The notes under the pieces were generated by a model, which ran no database searches, was not told the origin of the DNA, and saw nothing but the letters and a program-made list of their open reading frames with translations. A stretch of DNA of 64,000 nt from NCBI GenBank assembly GCA_964023205.1, contig OZ026841.1, positions 30,084,399-30,148,398 on the forward strand. The letters run 5' to 3'. The position numbers and the translations under genes were made by a program. Below are positions 12,921-26,240 of the stretch, piece after piece; within the stretch, counting starts at the first letter, position 1, and every line of letters begins with the position of its first letter. Source of the DNA: Lutraria lutraria (taxonomy: Eukaryota > Mollusca > Bivalvia > Venerida > Mactridae).

Positions 12921-14219
12921 GTATGGTATTTAATCTTTGTAAATAATAAGAATATAAGTTTACGTTTTTAGCGTATTAAGCCAGTCGCGATGCCTTAAGC
13001 GCTTCTGCAATACTTTTGCATCGCACGATAAGTAAGTATAAATAATTTTACGAAATCACTTTTTAGATGAAGTCCACTTATCTTTTCAAAATGACTCCAT
13101 CCGCAGATTTAATAGCAGCCATGCTATTTTTGTTGTCAGTTTTGTCTTTTCAGTCAATTATGATAGTAGTAGTGAAAAACAAAAAAGCTCACAAACTACT
13201 TCCTACGTCTAACGTACGTATTTCTCCATCTTTCTCTTCGGTAATTCAAATACATTTTTGTAATTGCAAGATATTGCGGTTTTTATTCGTAATTATATAT
13301 TTGTTACCATAGCAACCAGAATAACTTATGTATTTTCAGACCAAAAACAATGTGTTTAGTGTTGAAAATTGCTACACTGTTACTCTTGTAATGAGTCATA
13401 GATAAAATCGATGATGAAATGTTAAAAAAAGACAGATATAATTTCATTGATTAACTTGCTAGATATTCCGTACATACGTTTACATTTGTACATACATCAA
13501 TCTTTGTATAAGTATATAAACCCATTCTGGTTCAGAATGAACATTAAGGGTAAAATGTGACGTTAGTGAAAATAAGTCAAGACAGAATAGCATACTAAGA
13601 CTTATTGACTCAATCCTCTGCTTTCTCTTTTTCGATGTGTTGCAGGAATATCACGAAACAGGAGGGTAAATTGTAAGTGGGGCGACATGCTATAACTTCA
13701 GTGAAATTACTATCAGTCAATCACAACACAGTACTATTGTTTTCTTCCTTATTCTTCTCTCTTGTAGCCTTTAGATAAAGCTCCCTGTCTAAATGTTATC
13801 GCGATTATACGTCGTTGGAAATACAATAGTCTTACGAAACCTAAGTCCAAACTTAGATTTTCATGACCCCATATCACTCTGTGAATAACATGAAGTGGCA
13901 GTGGCAAATGGAGCGATGTTGTGAGAACATCCTTTCACAGAATGACTTTGTAAGTTTGATGAGATACATGATACAAGAGATTGAGGAACTAACAAGACGG
14001 CGATACATCTCAACAGTAATAGAATCAAGAAAGCTTAATTCTGATTGATGTACATGGAGACGTTCAACCTTCACAAATTAGACCATGCAATGATTTTGAA
14101 GTATGGAATGTTTGATTGAATTGTCATGGTAAAACACAAAGGGTGAACACAAATATTTTAGTGTTAGATTTACTACATTTATCTTATTCCTAAAAGGATT
14201 TCTTTATGATATAAGCAGC
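12921..14219. other. No gene recognised
   Basis: Short open frames at 13,067-13,312 and 13,863-14,048 resemble no family I know and have no supporting splice pattern. Confidence 0.5.
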
Positions 14220-14352
14220 CAGGTTGCTATAGAGTCTGTATGGTAATCATCAGCCCCTCACCTCTGTAAGTTCGAATCCCAATCAGGACCATACAGACTT
14301 CATACGTGAGATGGTTACCCAGCTAGCTTACCGCAGTTCGGTGGTTGTACTC
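14220..14352 (+). repeat. SINE fragment
   Basis: It contains GTAAGTTCGAATCCCAATC, a B box, followed by a GAGATGGTTACCCAGCTAGC-type body and a GGTGGTTGTAC segment. The same succession is seen at 26,019-26,240 and, inverted, at 56,115-56,287. Confidence 0.6.
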
Positions 14353-14470
14353 ATATATGCGCATTCAGTGTGTTCAGTCAACTAGAAAGATTGCGGCAAA
14401 CGGATTGTACCAGAACAATCTATTTGAACGATTTGTTATGTTTCAAGATGGCGTCCAGCCAGTTGTAAAC

Positions 14471-14639
14471 CGTGGATCCACAGACTCGGATCCGGATGTA
14501 CACAAAGCTGCAGTATTCAGCTTTAATTCGGCACCAAAAATTTGTTTTATTCTGCCAATTAATAAAGAATATATCCTTAACAACCCTCTATTCCCCCGAT
14601 ATATTCTATTTTCGATCCGGATCTGGATCCGTGGATCCG
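14471..14639. repeat. Inverted repeat rich in GGATCC / GATCCGGAT
   Basis: Arms at about 14,474-14,497 and 14,614-14,637 match at 20 of 24 positions when one is inverted, around a spacer of about 115 bp. It may be a small MITE or its ends. Confidence 0.5.
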
Positions 14640-15705
14640 CGTTTTACATCTCGCTAATACCCTTTTCTTCGCACACTAACTCCTTTTTTTTTTTTGCAAA
14701 CGTTTTCTTTAACTGATCGCACTGCTTGGGTTAATCCACTTGTTAAACTTGGAAAAGTAGACAAATGACACTGCATGTTGGTGCGACGCCAAACCATCGT
14801 AAAAAAGAAAATTGATTAGACCTTAGCAAAACACTGCATTAAAAGTGTGAAACAAGTTTGGATCAACATAGATTAATCAAAATGATGCTCTCGGTAAAAT
14901 AATGACAAATTATGGTTTGCGCCCCATATGGTTCTTTGTGACCCGGATTAACAATAATTATTTTCCAAAGAAAAAAATAACGTTCAATTACGGGATATGA
15001 TTAACGAAATTATCTGGTTCATTGTCACAGATTTGTGAGATTTATAGGGTCAGAATTCTTACAAGTATTGCTAGGCAACGATGATTGAACTCGAGGGGTG
15101 TTGACAGTGGTGTGATATTTAAGAAAACATGATGAAACGGTGAAAATCAGTTTTTGGTTGTATAATTACAGTAGGACTGTCAAGATGATAGTAACATAGA
15201 ACATATTTAATTACAATACCACATACATATAACAACAGATCGATAAATGGCTAAAATGCCCATGGCAGTCTAAAAAAAGGACAAATAGGTTACATAAAGC
15301 ATGAAATACATGCAGAAAACAACCGATATATTATTGATATTAAGATGTCCGGAGTCGTGTGTCAAACGACGGTAAGAAATAGAATTGGATTTGAATATCT
15401 TATGTGTATTATGTGTCATAATAACAAAAAGAAATTCAACATTTGATTTCGGCAACAACAAAGGAGACACAACTACTTAATGCATCAATTTTCTTCTTAT
15501 GTTGGTACGAATTCAATTCGACAATAAATCCATCGATCATTACGTAATTGTTTGGGAGGGGTTTTATTCTGACAGAGAAAAAATATATGTTATTAATTGT
15601 GTGATTTAGGCTGAGTTTTATCAAATATTATTAAATAACTATTTATTATCAGCCTTGTAAGTTGTTTACTGCCTGACATAATAATACAGTGGCATTTCCA
15701 ATAAG
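14640..15705. other. No gene recognised
   Basis: A short ACAGTAGGACTGTCAAGATGA segment near 15,168 recurs in variant form near 18,207 and 24,935, suggesting an old dispersed repeat. Nothing else is seen. Confidence 0.45.
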
Positions 15706-15768
15706 GCGGGTCAATATCTATATCACTTTACTGCCCCGGGCCGAAAAGTGATATAGATATTGGCCCGC
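15706..15768. repeat. Palindrome 1 (24-bp arms, 15-bp loop)
   Basis: GCGGGTCAATATCTATATCA at the left pairs with TGATATAGATATTGGCCCGC at the right with very few mismatches. A partial third copy (CCAAAAAGTGATATAGAT) follows at about 15,805-15,825. Confidence 0.85.
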
Positions 15769-15941
15769 ATTTTAAGCAATTTGATTGGCTGCTAGAGCAG
15801 GGCCAAAAAGTGATATAGATTCTAGCTGAAATGGCGGCCACCTTGTATTTATAAGTAATCTGCTATTTGTGTGGTTTCAAAAAAATTAGAATGAAACTGT
15901 TTCAGATAATAAGGTTATTTAATAAAATTGTCAATAGATAA

Positions 15942-16031
15942 GTGATTTGATATAGGCCCTGTTATTTGTCCTCGGGACAGTCGTACAATACGACTGCCCT
16001 CTAACAAATAACAGGGCCTATATCAAATCAC
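15942..16031. repeat. Palindrome 2 (about 43-bp arms, minimal loop)
   Basis: GTGATTTGATATAGGCCCTG...GACAGTCGTA is mirrored by TACGACTGCCCTC...CAGGGCCTATATCAAATCAC around a 3-bp centre, with a few mismatches in the middle of the arms. The motif resembles that of palindrome 1 about 200 bp away. Confidence 0.9.
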
Positions 16032-17530
16032 TGATTTATTAACATATAGTACAACTATAGAATTATGTTGCTCTTTTAACTATATCAATACGATAAAGTG
16101 GTACGACGACATTATTTAAAATACGTACACTCAGAGAAAAAAAAATTGTTATCGATCAATAGTCGTTGGGTTTACTACATCTGCAAAATCTAAAACGATT
16201 CCTTTAACGCAATAAATTCGAACATCAGCGACAATTTAAAAGACAAACATATCGTAAATCCAAGACAATACTGTCTCATTCCGCAAATTTAAGCTCTTGG
16301 AACGCTCTCAAAGAAATACCATTAAAACATTTTAGGATTGGATGGTTCACGTGAATGGAAACTAAAATACTCGTAAAACATGAAGAGATAACACAAAAAT
16401 CATTGAAACATTTTGCTAGACTTGTAATAAAAAATAAACCACTCCGGAAGAGTTCCACGTGAAGTGCCATTCCTTTAGTTACATTCTTACGGTGAAGCTC
16501 GCCCGGATCTGGAATCTCTGACCTAACTTTAAACATTATAGCCTATAATCAACCAAGCCAGTCGTACAGACTCGTATATTACGATGACCATAGATGCATA
16601 GGTATGACACTTGTATTTGTGTCATACCCGTTTAACCGTATTTCAGTTACTACAATTAATTAACCATATTTCTTAGATTATTGTAATCGTTCATTCTACT
16701 CCGCTAGTGACAATCAACTTCTCCATTTGAAATATCAACAGTGGAGGACAAAGTGCTTTGGTCTGAATGCCTTCAATCAAAATGTCGCCGCGCCCGGTTT
16801 TCGAACTAACAAGCCCTATGTCCAAAGACTTAACACTCTAAAATTCGAGCGAAGAGGACAAGCTACTTAGTTGATTTGTTATGAGCAATTGTCGATAAGA
16901 AGAGCGTTTGATGTAATGGCTAACTGTAAATTCCTGAGGTAACAATTTATCTTTTTATACTTATGAATAAACCATGGCCAAGGTACATATTCCATTTATC
17001 AAATGTTTAAGTTGTAAATAAGACATAATAACTATCAATAGAATACATGATTCTCATCCATCACTGATTCCAGAGTTAAAGAAGTCTTTGAGATACATCT
17101 TTGACACGACACTAGACGTGGTTTAGAGTGTCTTAGATTCACTGGTAGCTGCATCAATCTCGTTTCTAAACAAAAACTGTTATGATTCTATTTATGCTCC
17201 ATATTATCGACAGAATATCATCCTAATTGAAAGGGCTTGCCATAATAAAAAAACGAAAAATAAAATAAAAGGCTACAAACCTAGCAAAGGAGAAGATAAC
17301 GCGATGCTAAAATAGAAGACATGACAAGGATAAGCCGAGACATTGATTAATCATAAGGATTTCCTCAGTAAATTAACTCACATAATGATTCATTTTCTCC
17401 CAATGGGAAAAACTGTAAATGTTTAATAAGTGAAATAACGGTTCTGCTCCGTTTAACTTGCGATAACCAAATGGAAATTATCAAATTGAACTCGATTCCA
17501 AATTGTTTAATCGTTTGATTTGCCGAGAGC
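16032..17530. other. No gene recognised apart from the possible SINE at 16.74-16.86 kb
   Basis: AT-rich sequence. The open frame at 16,276-16,536 (minus) has no recognisable motif. Confidence 0.45.
16735..16860 (-). repeat. Possible degenerate SINE head
   Basis: On the minus strand a tRNA-like A box (TTTTAGAGTGTTAAGTC) precedes GTTAGTTCGAAAACCGGGC (B box). The body is not clearly recognisable. Confidence 0.35.
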
Positions 17531-17710
17531 ATTTTGAACATTTGCGAGTTTTGCGTAAGAACAAATCACCTTTTCTAGTAAATATTGAACATTTTTAACA
17601 TTTGAGAGTTTTGCGTAAGACCAGATCACCTTTTCTAGTAAATATTGTACATTTTTAACATTTGCGAGTTTTGCGTAAAAAACAGATCACATTTTCTAGT
17701 GAATATTGTT
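17531..17710. repeat. 60-bp tandem repeat, 3 copies
   Basis: AACATTTGCGAGTTTTGCGT followed by CAAATCACCTTTTCTAGTAA recurs at exactly 60 bp, with a one-base insertion in the third copy. Confidence 0.93.
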
Positions 17711-20700
17711 TACAACTCTTTTTCTGTTAGACGAAGCATGTTGCACATTCACTGAGTTGTGATTGGAGGTTTGCCATAAACTGCCGATAAAACAAAGCCT
17801 CTTCTGTCATTTGTCTGCAAACTCTGGATAACACTTAGACAAGCTGCCAGAACTGGACAGAATTAGCAATAAAAAGGCCAGGAACATATGGCCTGTGGTA
17901 CGTTACTATGCCATTGTTGATAAACAGTGACAAACTTCACACAAACATATACATCAGTTTTGAGTTGCTTCCTAGCAAGAAAATATCAGATTAAAGCTTT
18001 CTTTCAGAAGAACTTTACGGTCAATAAAGGGAAAAGGAAGATCGTTCCTGCTTCTTATCATTAATTCAAGGTTTCTAGTTTTCTAAACATGTCACAAAGA
18101 CAAGTTCTGATAAGATGATGGTTCGATGAGCAGAAAGTGACAAGGGGCAGCGTTCAAGGTTCAAGTAAAGAATAACAAGAAATAATTTACGGAAATCTAA
18201 TCACAGTAGGACTGTCATCTTGATAACACATATATGGTAAAGAGACTAAGTCCTGAACACTGATTAATCAATGAAAGCATTGGATAGAATCATCCGCATT
18301 GTAATACTTCCAATTGACTGTCATGAACATGGAGTATTGGAAAGAAATAAAAAAAATGTAATATATGTGTTATTAATTGTTCAGCTCATCCAAACGAAGC
18401 TTAATCTTTTCTTGAACTTCAGTTTTAACTTCTTTAAATGAGTATGTCTAAATATCAGTGCGAGGTCGGAAATTATGAAAAAAACACATAATGTTTCTGA
18501 TCAAGACTTTGTATACATTCAGTATTTTGTGGATATTTTGATATACGAAGATTTCCTGCTTGAGCAGCTGTTTTATCGTATTAAGTATACCATATTGAAC
18601 ATATCCCCTTCAAACAAATAGGTCTTTGGTGCAACAACCTTTATAATGTCAAATACCGTCTCACATGCTGCTGTTTGTCATACATAATTTCCATGTATTT
18701 ATGACAGTTTTACATCCTTCTGTCTATGCCGGATAAATAAATCTTACATCTAGACTGAATAATACAAATTCAATATTCACTTTGTTGCAAATATAAAACG
18801 ATCATATTCAGATGAATAAACTGCGAAGTGCATTAAAATTACAGTCATGCGTGCCTTAGCTAGACTGTACTTAAACATTCACTTGTAACACGATGCCGTT
18901 TCTATCATTGGAAGTACAACGTCAATGAGCACTTTAACAAACTTCTGAAAGAACATCACCGTCGTACAAGTAATTGAGTATATAAAACATTCATAAAACA
19001 TTATCGCAAACATGCCGAAACATCATAATGAAGGTATCAACTCGTTTTATGGTGTATAACTGACGAACGTCCTTCTAAGTTTTATTAATGAATAAACTTT
19101 TGCTTATAACACCATTATCAATTATTTAAGTGTTATATATAACTAACCAGTAACAATGCACGAATGTAATGTGTTATGTAATATGTGTTTTTGACACTTT
19201 TATTAACCACTATTTTACGTGTATGGGATATAGTGTGGATATAATAAATGTTATTGACATAACAACGACGCCACGTCACGAAAATCACGTGATGTCTCGT
19301 AATATATTATGTAACACGAACAAACCCTGTAAATATCGTTGAACGTATTTCAAAGTATGAAAGAGTTTTATGTTGGTGTTTCTGTTGCTGTAGCTGTTGT
19401 TTTTCGCCATCAAAATTTTTGGTAACACTTAAATAGCTTTCTATTGGCCGAATGATCTTCAGCACTTTTTGACAATTTGAAATTTCATTTTATATATCAA
19501 AAAGAATGTTTTGCAAATACGGAAGCGTCAAAATAAAACAAACTGACTTCAAAATTTTCCTTTAAATGAGAATTAAATCGTCATCATTTTAATTAGAATC
19601 ATAAAATGAACATTGAATTTGAATAAGAAAAATGAGAAATTTTGTGCCATTTCATTTTAAATGTAAGATGGGAAGTAGCAGGCGATTAAAAATGTTTTAT
19701 TAATTTTTGCAATATTGATACCGGAGCGTAATGCTATGGATCGTTGGCTGTCCTATTTGCAATAATAGTAGATTTGAAATATGGTTTAATATGTGCGCTT
19801 TGTAGTTCACCAAAATAAAGAAAAAAAAGATTTGAAGATGCAAAAAGCAATGTGAGGAGTAGTTTACGGGCTAAAGAACATATTTCCGTGTATCATCATG
19901 AACATACATATTGTGAATAAGAAAATTTGAGACCAAAGCACATATTATAGTCTTTATTCAAAACCGATTAACTACATGCCATTAAGTTAGGCAAGTTTGT
20001 TTAATTTCACACTGAGCTTAATTTCAATACACAATCGCAAATACTAGATAACTAAAGTAAAACTAATGTACGAGAAAGTGCAAAAATCGTTAGGACACAC
20101 CCGTGGTACTCAGGTCTCAAATTAGCCACTTGAGTGCAGTTGATTAAACCAAAGATGAAAACATTCAAATACTATTATTTCCTGATAACGGACACACAAA
20201 CACTCGATAAGCACACCAAAGGAAGAAAACAGGGTCACAGCGGAACATTGGAAAACCTTTAAATGAATAACAAGAAAATTCAAGACACACTATCTGAGAA
20301 CTTCAACACCTTATTTGTATTCCTCAACAAATCGTTATGAGACGAGCAATCGATTCATCATCTTGGCTGAATCGGACAAGATTTTGTAAACAAGCATCCA
20401 TTTATTAAAAACTTAAAAACTTTCTTGATGACCATCGTAAAGGTTTTGAAATATAATGAAATCGAATAGAAATTGTCACAGCGTAGATGGTTGCAAAGCT
20501 GTCGGACATTTCACTACATTTAGGATTTCTCTGCCTGGATGCCACTCACTCCTTTGGAACGTAAATATCAATCCCGAGAGGTATAGTGTAGTATCTGATT
20601 ATTAAAACTACGACAAAAGAAAAGGGCGAATACAATCATTCTGATAATGAAAACTAAAATTCGAACATTTCCCAAAGAATTCAAAGATCCTATTAGTGAC

Positions 20701-23700
20701 AACGAGGTGAGATTGTTTCGTTGCCCATAATGACATTCGGTAATGACATTCATTACGTCTTTATCAATACCTACTTCTGTCATCAGTGTTCACTTGGTAT
20801 ATTGAGGACAGATTGAGGACAGATACGATCACTAATAAATGGGATGGTTTGCGATTTTTTATGTCATTAGCTTATTCTCCGATAGTTTAGGAACGGAATC
20901 AATGTCAACTCTATTTATCGGGATGTTTTCCCATAAGTAAGTGCATGGTGGTTTATGTATGTGATACGAGTACAATTGTAGTTGTAAGCAACAATGATTG
21001 GTTTGAATTTCGTTATGTTAAAATTGGTTTTATGGTTCTATGTAGTGGTTCATTTACTAGTAAATGGGTAAGAGTTTACCAGCATACAAGTAGGTTTTTT
21101 TACGGGGGGTGACTGTATGGCTTTTAAAAATGTGGACTTTGTTGCACGTTCTGTTTCACTCTGTTCAGTCAAATGGCATTTTGTTACTATTGATAGTTGA
21201 ATCACTAATTCTGTGTATGCCAATTAAGTTATAAAACAAATTCAATACATTACATGAATGCCAGTGGTGTAACAAGATTCAGAAATAACATGATATTCCT
21301 TAATGATCCAATACAAGGTCTTACTACGCATATGTTCTCCCGAAATTGGTTGATTAACATTTTGTGACAGGAACAGGTCGATCAGAAACTCGGACACGAT
21401 TACAAACCGTTTATGAGGTATGGAAAAAAACAGTACAAATGTTCTTACAGCGATTATCCTTCACTCCATGCAAACAGTTCTAGTAGTCTACTAGTATTGT
21501 CAGTGTTTCGCCATCCTATCGAAATGGTACAGCTATTCAGATCATCGTTATTATCGTGTATGTTTTTTTCAATGTTACATTTAATTGAAACGTGAAACAA
21601 ACGCTATAATATGATTTTGAGTATCGGTAGGTTTAGACTTCATAACAGAAATGAATGGAGATCAAAATAGTGCATTTTCCCTAGGTACTAGATTCATTTA
21701 ACTCATGCTAAAGGTTCGCCCTTTTAAGTTACAGCTCATTGTTTGTTGTGCACCAATAACTAATCGAGACATTTGAAGTATGCATTCCTATTCTGCCCAC
21801 ATACTTTAGATATGCTCTGAAAATACCACTTAAACCTCTATGATACATCATACACATATATAGAGCATTGCTAATGATATTGTGGAAAAGGACCAGACTG
21901 TAGAAACGCTGCTCCTCTAAAATGATTACAATTTCATGAATCAGCCTAGAAAGACGAATGTGGTCATAGCTTCTAACTTCACCTTCCACGCTCTTCTGTT
22001 CAGGCCACATCTGCACCCAGTTGTATAAATATTGGCTAATTTTAACCACTGAGTTATATTTGAGGATGGGTTAACATTTGAGTTGATATTTGGTAAAGTG
22101 ATTCTATGAAACTTTGGTTACGTTTTATTAGAAATTATTTCCAGTAAGAATTAACCTATTTGTTTGACCCAAGTTTCACAAACTAATGGACTAAATTGAT
22201 TTTTTCTGTCTAGAAATATTATGTCTTTGGCCAGAAATGTTTTCATTTATTTAAACATACCAGCATAAACATAAAATATTGTGGGTCAGGTGGACAAATT
22301 AAGTGTCAAGCTTCCATTTCTATTTGAGTCAAAAGTCAACTACCCAATAACAGACTCAAGTTGATTTTATTGAACTATACCATGTCAAGTGATTATAAGT
22401 AGGTTGAAATTGTAGTAAACTTATATTATACCGCACCAGTACCTTCTTTTAGTTCCACATTCTGTACTGTATACAATAAAACATAGAAATGTATAATTTA
22501 ATAAATAAGTCGAGTTGTTGTTCTTGTGAAACTGGGGCCGCCTGATATTGGTTAATAAGCCACTAAGACCCTCAAGTTGTCTATTTATTTGTCGGAATTG
22601 TTGTGAACATCCATTATTTGGTACAACAAGAGCAGCCATCTTGTTTCTGGTTAACTTTTGGTTAGAGTTTTAACTGAACCTAAAATTTAACCCAGTGGTT
22701 AGATTTAACTAATGTTTGTACAATTTGGTGCTGATGTGTATTTGGATAGAACCTGAATGTAACAATAGCATGTATTGAAAACAATGAACTGTCTTTCAGA
22801 GGAATGCATGTGGTACCATTAGTACTAAACATCATTGGCGTATTAATATAATCTTGATAAATAGGCATTTCAATTTTCTCGTCATGAACATCGAAATCAA
22901 CATGGAACAAAAATATAAATAAGTAGTATGTTAAGAAAAGACAAAAATATCACTAATGCGAAATAGGTTGACTTTTATTAAAGTAAATCTAAAGAATATG
23001 AAGGTTGAACAAATACAATAGATCACGTGTCATATATAAAATGGTAATACCAGACGAGGGCATTAAATTATGATATGCGTTTATATTCATTTACATAAGT
23101 ATTTGATTGTACCTCAAAGTAATGACATATTCCTGGCTTATGTAGTCAGACTGTCTGCTTCTTCTTTGAAATTATTCCTAATAATGTTGTGTCTAGGTGT
23201 TTGTCAAAAAAAGTATGTAAAACAACGCTAAACAATTTAATCATGATATCAAATTTCAAACAAGTGGACAATATTGTGGATTCAAATTTCTACGCATTTG
23301 TATGAGTGACAATTTGTGTGACCTTGGACTGATAATTGTCTGTTTACTTCTCTGGCTAACGGCTGATGGTTGCTTAAAGCATTATAATTAAACAAGAGTT
23401 AGTAGTCATGTTTCATGTTGTTGTTTTTGTCGCACCAACAGCCAATGCCATTTGAGAAAGATCGTCTGTGTAGAGCCACCGAACTTCAGTAAGCCAGCAG
23501 TACACTAAGTCTCCAACAAAGAATAAAACAAAGGCCATTAATACCTAATGAGTGTTCCGAGTAAAGTCAAGTGATATAAAGGCTATTATACTACACAGGT
23601 CCTCGTGGTAATGACCTTTGTCCACGTGTGTGAAGAAGCCACGTGAAAATCCAAATATAATGTTATTACAATACTTAAATACATTTCAAACACAAATATG

Positions 23701-26018
23701 ATACAACAACTTTCCCAGAAATTTCTAATTTCTTCGGAAAGGAACTTAGTAATAAATTACCGCTTACGAATTGACAATAACGGACCTCAAGATGACATGT
23801 ATCATGTTACAAGTATTAACTTCAATGTTGATGGACGTTTCTTCAATAAAGTTGTGTTCGTCGAGGTAATTTGTCAGCCTTAACGACAAAAATTCTAATC
23901 TCAGAATTTCAGGGACATTTAAGAACGTTTTATGCTCGGATTAACTTCGAGTAATACAAATCAATTTTCTTTACTCTTTTTTCTTGGCTTTTTTATGTTT
24001 TATTCATGGGTTAACTTAAGTTATGTTTTGCCTTCTTGGTTTTTTTCTGATATTGTTAAGAAGAATTTAATAATACTGAACAATTTAGTTTAAAGTGCTC
24101 GGTTGGGCCCTCAAAACCTGTTGTTCTGCAAAGGCATTACCCTCGAGGAGGACGTACTCCTTTTTTCGAATTTTCTCGTGTAAGGGTGTGTTGCGTGGGT
24201 TTAGGGTTTTGGGAAGGTAGTATTTTTTTAAGCTTTCGTGGTGTTTAGAACTTTTTTAAGTGATGTTGGTTGTTTTCATTTTATTTAACTTCATAATTTA
24301 GCTGCATATCAGTTTAACAAGATGGTTAGTTCATTAAACAAGTATTGCTCAAGCGACTGGTAAAAACATGCCTCTATATAAGTCCATACTTTCGTACACA
24401 ATGAGTGAATCAGGGGAACTCTTGGAGAAGGCAGAATCCTGTGGAAGGTTGGATCTTTTGTATGAGTTTCTTTTTTCTAAGAATATTATTCCCATCTATA
24501 TCCAAGGGGTTCAGTCTGATACCCGTGAATTCCTGATCTACAAGCCTGATTGTGTGCTTACTGAGAAAACAGTTCATGACAACCATCAAACATTATTATC
24601 AATACATTTCTACCTTTACTTGGAATCAATATAAATTTTCAAACATATGTTAGTTGGCTGAATCGTATATATATATAACATATGCATACATTGTTTATAC
24701 ATGTAACACAGATATTTCAGTGAATGCTTCTATTACTGTGCTGTCACTAATGCTTACCAATCTTCCATAGAACAACAAATGGGAATTTCTGTTGTATGTC
24801 ATTATTCACTTGTATGCAGTGGCTATGGTCACATATTGAAAGCAATGATGTTCATGGCTTGACAGTGACAAAAGACCTTGTCGACCGCACAATGTTTCAA
24901 TACCGAAAGTCAAGAAAAGGAATTCTTAATCACAGTTGGACTGTCGACTTAATAAGACATACGATCTTGAGAAGCAAAGACCTCACAAATTTCCATACAT
25001 CAAACCATACACAGAAAAGGAAAAATACCCTCAGCAATGTCGTTGATGGATTACTGTAGATATTATGTTATGTTACAAAGGCAAGGGCAAAACATGGAAC
25101 TCATCAGAATAGTTCGCGATTCATTTTAACGGAACTAGACACGTGTCTTTCATTAAGATGAAAATGCTTTTGTGCTCAATAGAATTTATGGAAAGGAAAT
25201 ATATACTGTCATGTCATCACACAGTTGGCGATATGCGGAAGCCTCAGATCTTGCCAAATGCTACAATCAGACTCATTGTAAAATCAACTAAAACTTTCAT
25301 ACTGTCTTGTACCGATTTAATCCCTGTTCAGTCTTAAGGTCGAACTTAACGAGCTTCTTGTTTCGTGATTAAGCTCTCCAAAACTCTGAGGTCGTTAATC
25401 ATTGTCTAAGTTAATCGCATCACTTGATTCAAGGTAAACCTGTGTTTTATCACGCTGTGTCTGCATTTATAACAAATATCACGTTCTTTAAGTGGCACGT
25501 GAGCACATTATGACGAGTAAATCGTGAACACAGATATCTTAGCAAATGTTATAATGCTAATCAATGACACACCAGCCATTTCCATCAATATGACAATCTG
25601 AAAACAAAACTTCCAGGACTGAAAAAGTATCATGGGATACAGTGGTATAAGAGTAATCCGCATCTGTTGACAAATATCAGAACATACCACTTCTTAATCA
25701 GGTGGTCAACTTTCGCAATAACTTACACAGCAAAGTATTTACTCAAATTAAGAATGAATCTGATAAATTAGATACATTTGTATAAGACACACGTATGGTC
25801 AATATACAACCAACAGGTAACATGTGCATAAAGCGAACTTACTCTATCTGTATAGCGCAACATATTAAGCCATTTTACATGTTTGGTTGTTGTTTTTTAA
25901 TTAACTGTGCTAATGCATTAGCTTAACGTAAAAATCTTTTTCATCTACCTATGTTCACGTATTCATTCTATAATGTGTTGTAATATATTGGTTGACGAAC
26001 TTGGCAAGTTTGCAGTGA
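17711..26018. other. Long gene-poor stretch
   Basis: Weak repeats of an ACAGTxGGACTGTC-type segment (18,207 and 24,935) are present. Open frames of 60-106 codons (21,729-22,049 minus; 24,368-24,634, 24,796-25,059 and 25,143-25,337 plus) look no different from chance in six frames. A regulatory role or a poorly conserved exon cannot be excluded. Confidence 0.4.
25300..25490. repeat. Diverged duplicated segment, MITE-free copy
   Basis: TTAACGAGCTTC, GTTAATCATTGTCTAAG, GTGTTTTATCACGCTGTGTC and ACAAATATCACGTTCTTT match in order 31,360-31,690, where the hAT-like MITE interrupts. Confidence 0.6.
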
Positions 26019-26240
26019 GCCTCCGTGGTCGATTGTGTATGACTTGTGACTAATAATCACAAACCCCTCATTGTTATGAGTTTGATTCTCATCCGGAATC
26101 AGACAAATAGTACGTTATTATTAAGAGGAAGCTGTTCAGCTATCTTACAGAAGGCCGGTGGTTATTGCCAGGCCCGGGTGTTCCTTGTTATCTAATTACC
26201 GTGGCTGTTGGTGTGATTCCAAACCCCATTAACAAAAAAG
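26019..26240 (+). repeat. tRNA-derived SINE
   Basis: The head is GCCTCCGTGGTCGATTG with a B-box-like TGAGTTTGATTCTCATC. The body includes GCTGTTCAGCTATCTTACAG, GGTGGTTATTGCCAGGCCC and a tail ending AACAAAAAAG. It belongs to the same family as 14,220-14,352 and 56,115-56,287. Confidence 0.7.

Noticed and set aside
21729..22049. A 106-codon open frame on the minus strand
   Set aside because: It has no recognisable domain, no splice partners and no duplicated homologue in the window. This length is expected by chance in a region of this size.
24368..24634. An 88-codon open frame on the plus strand
   Set aside because: It looks slightly protein-like (SESGELLEKAESCGRLDLLY), but there is no known family, upstream exon or clear promoter, so it is not annotated as a gene.
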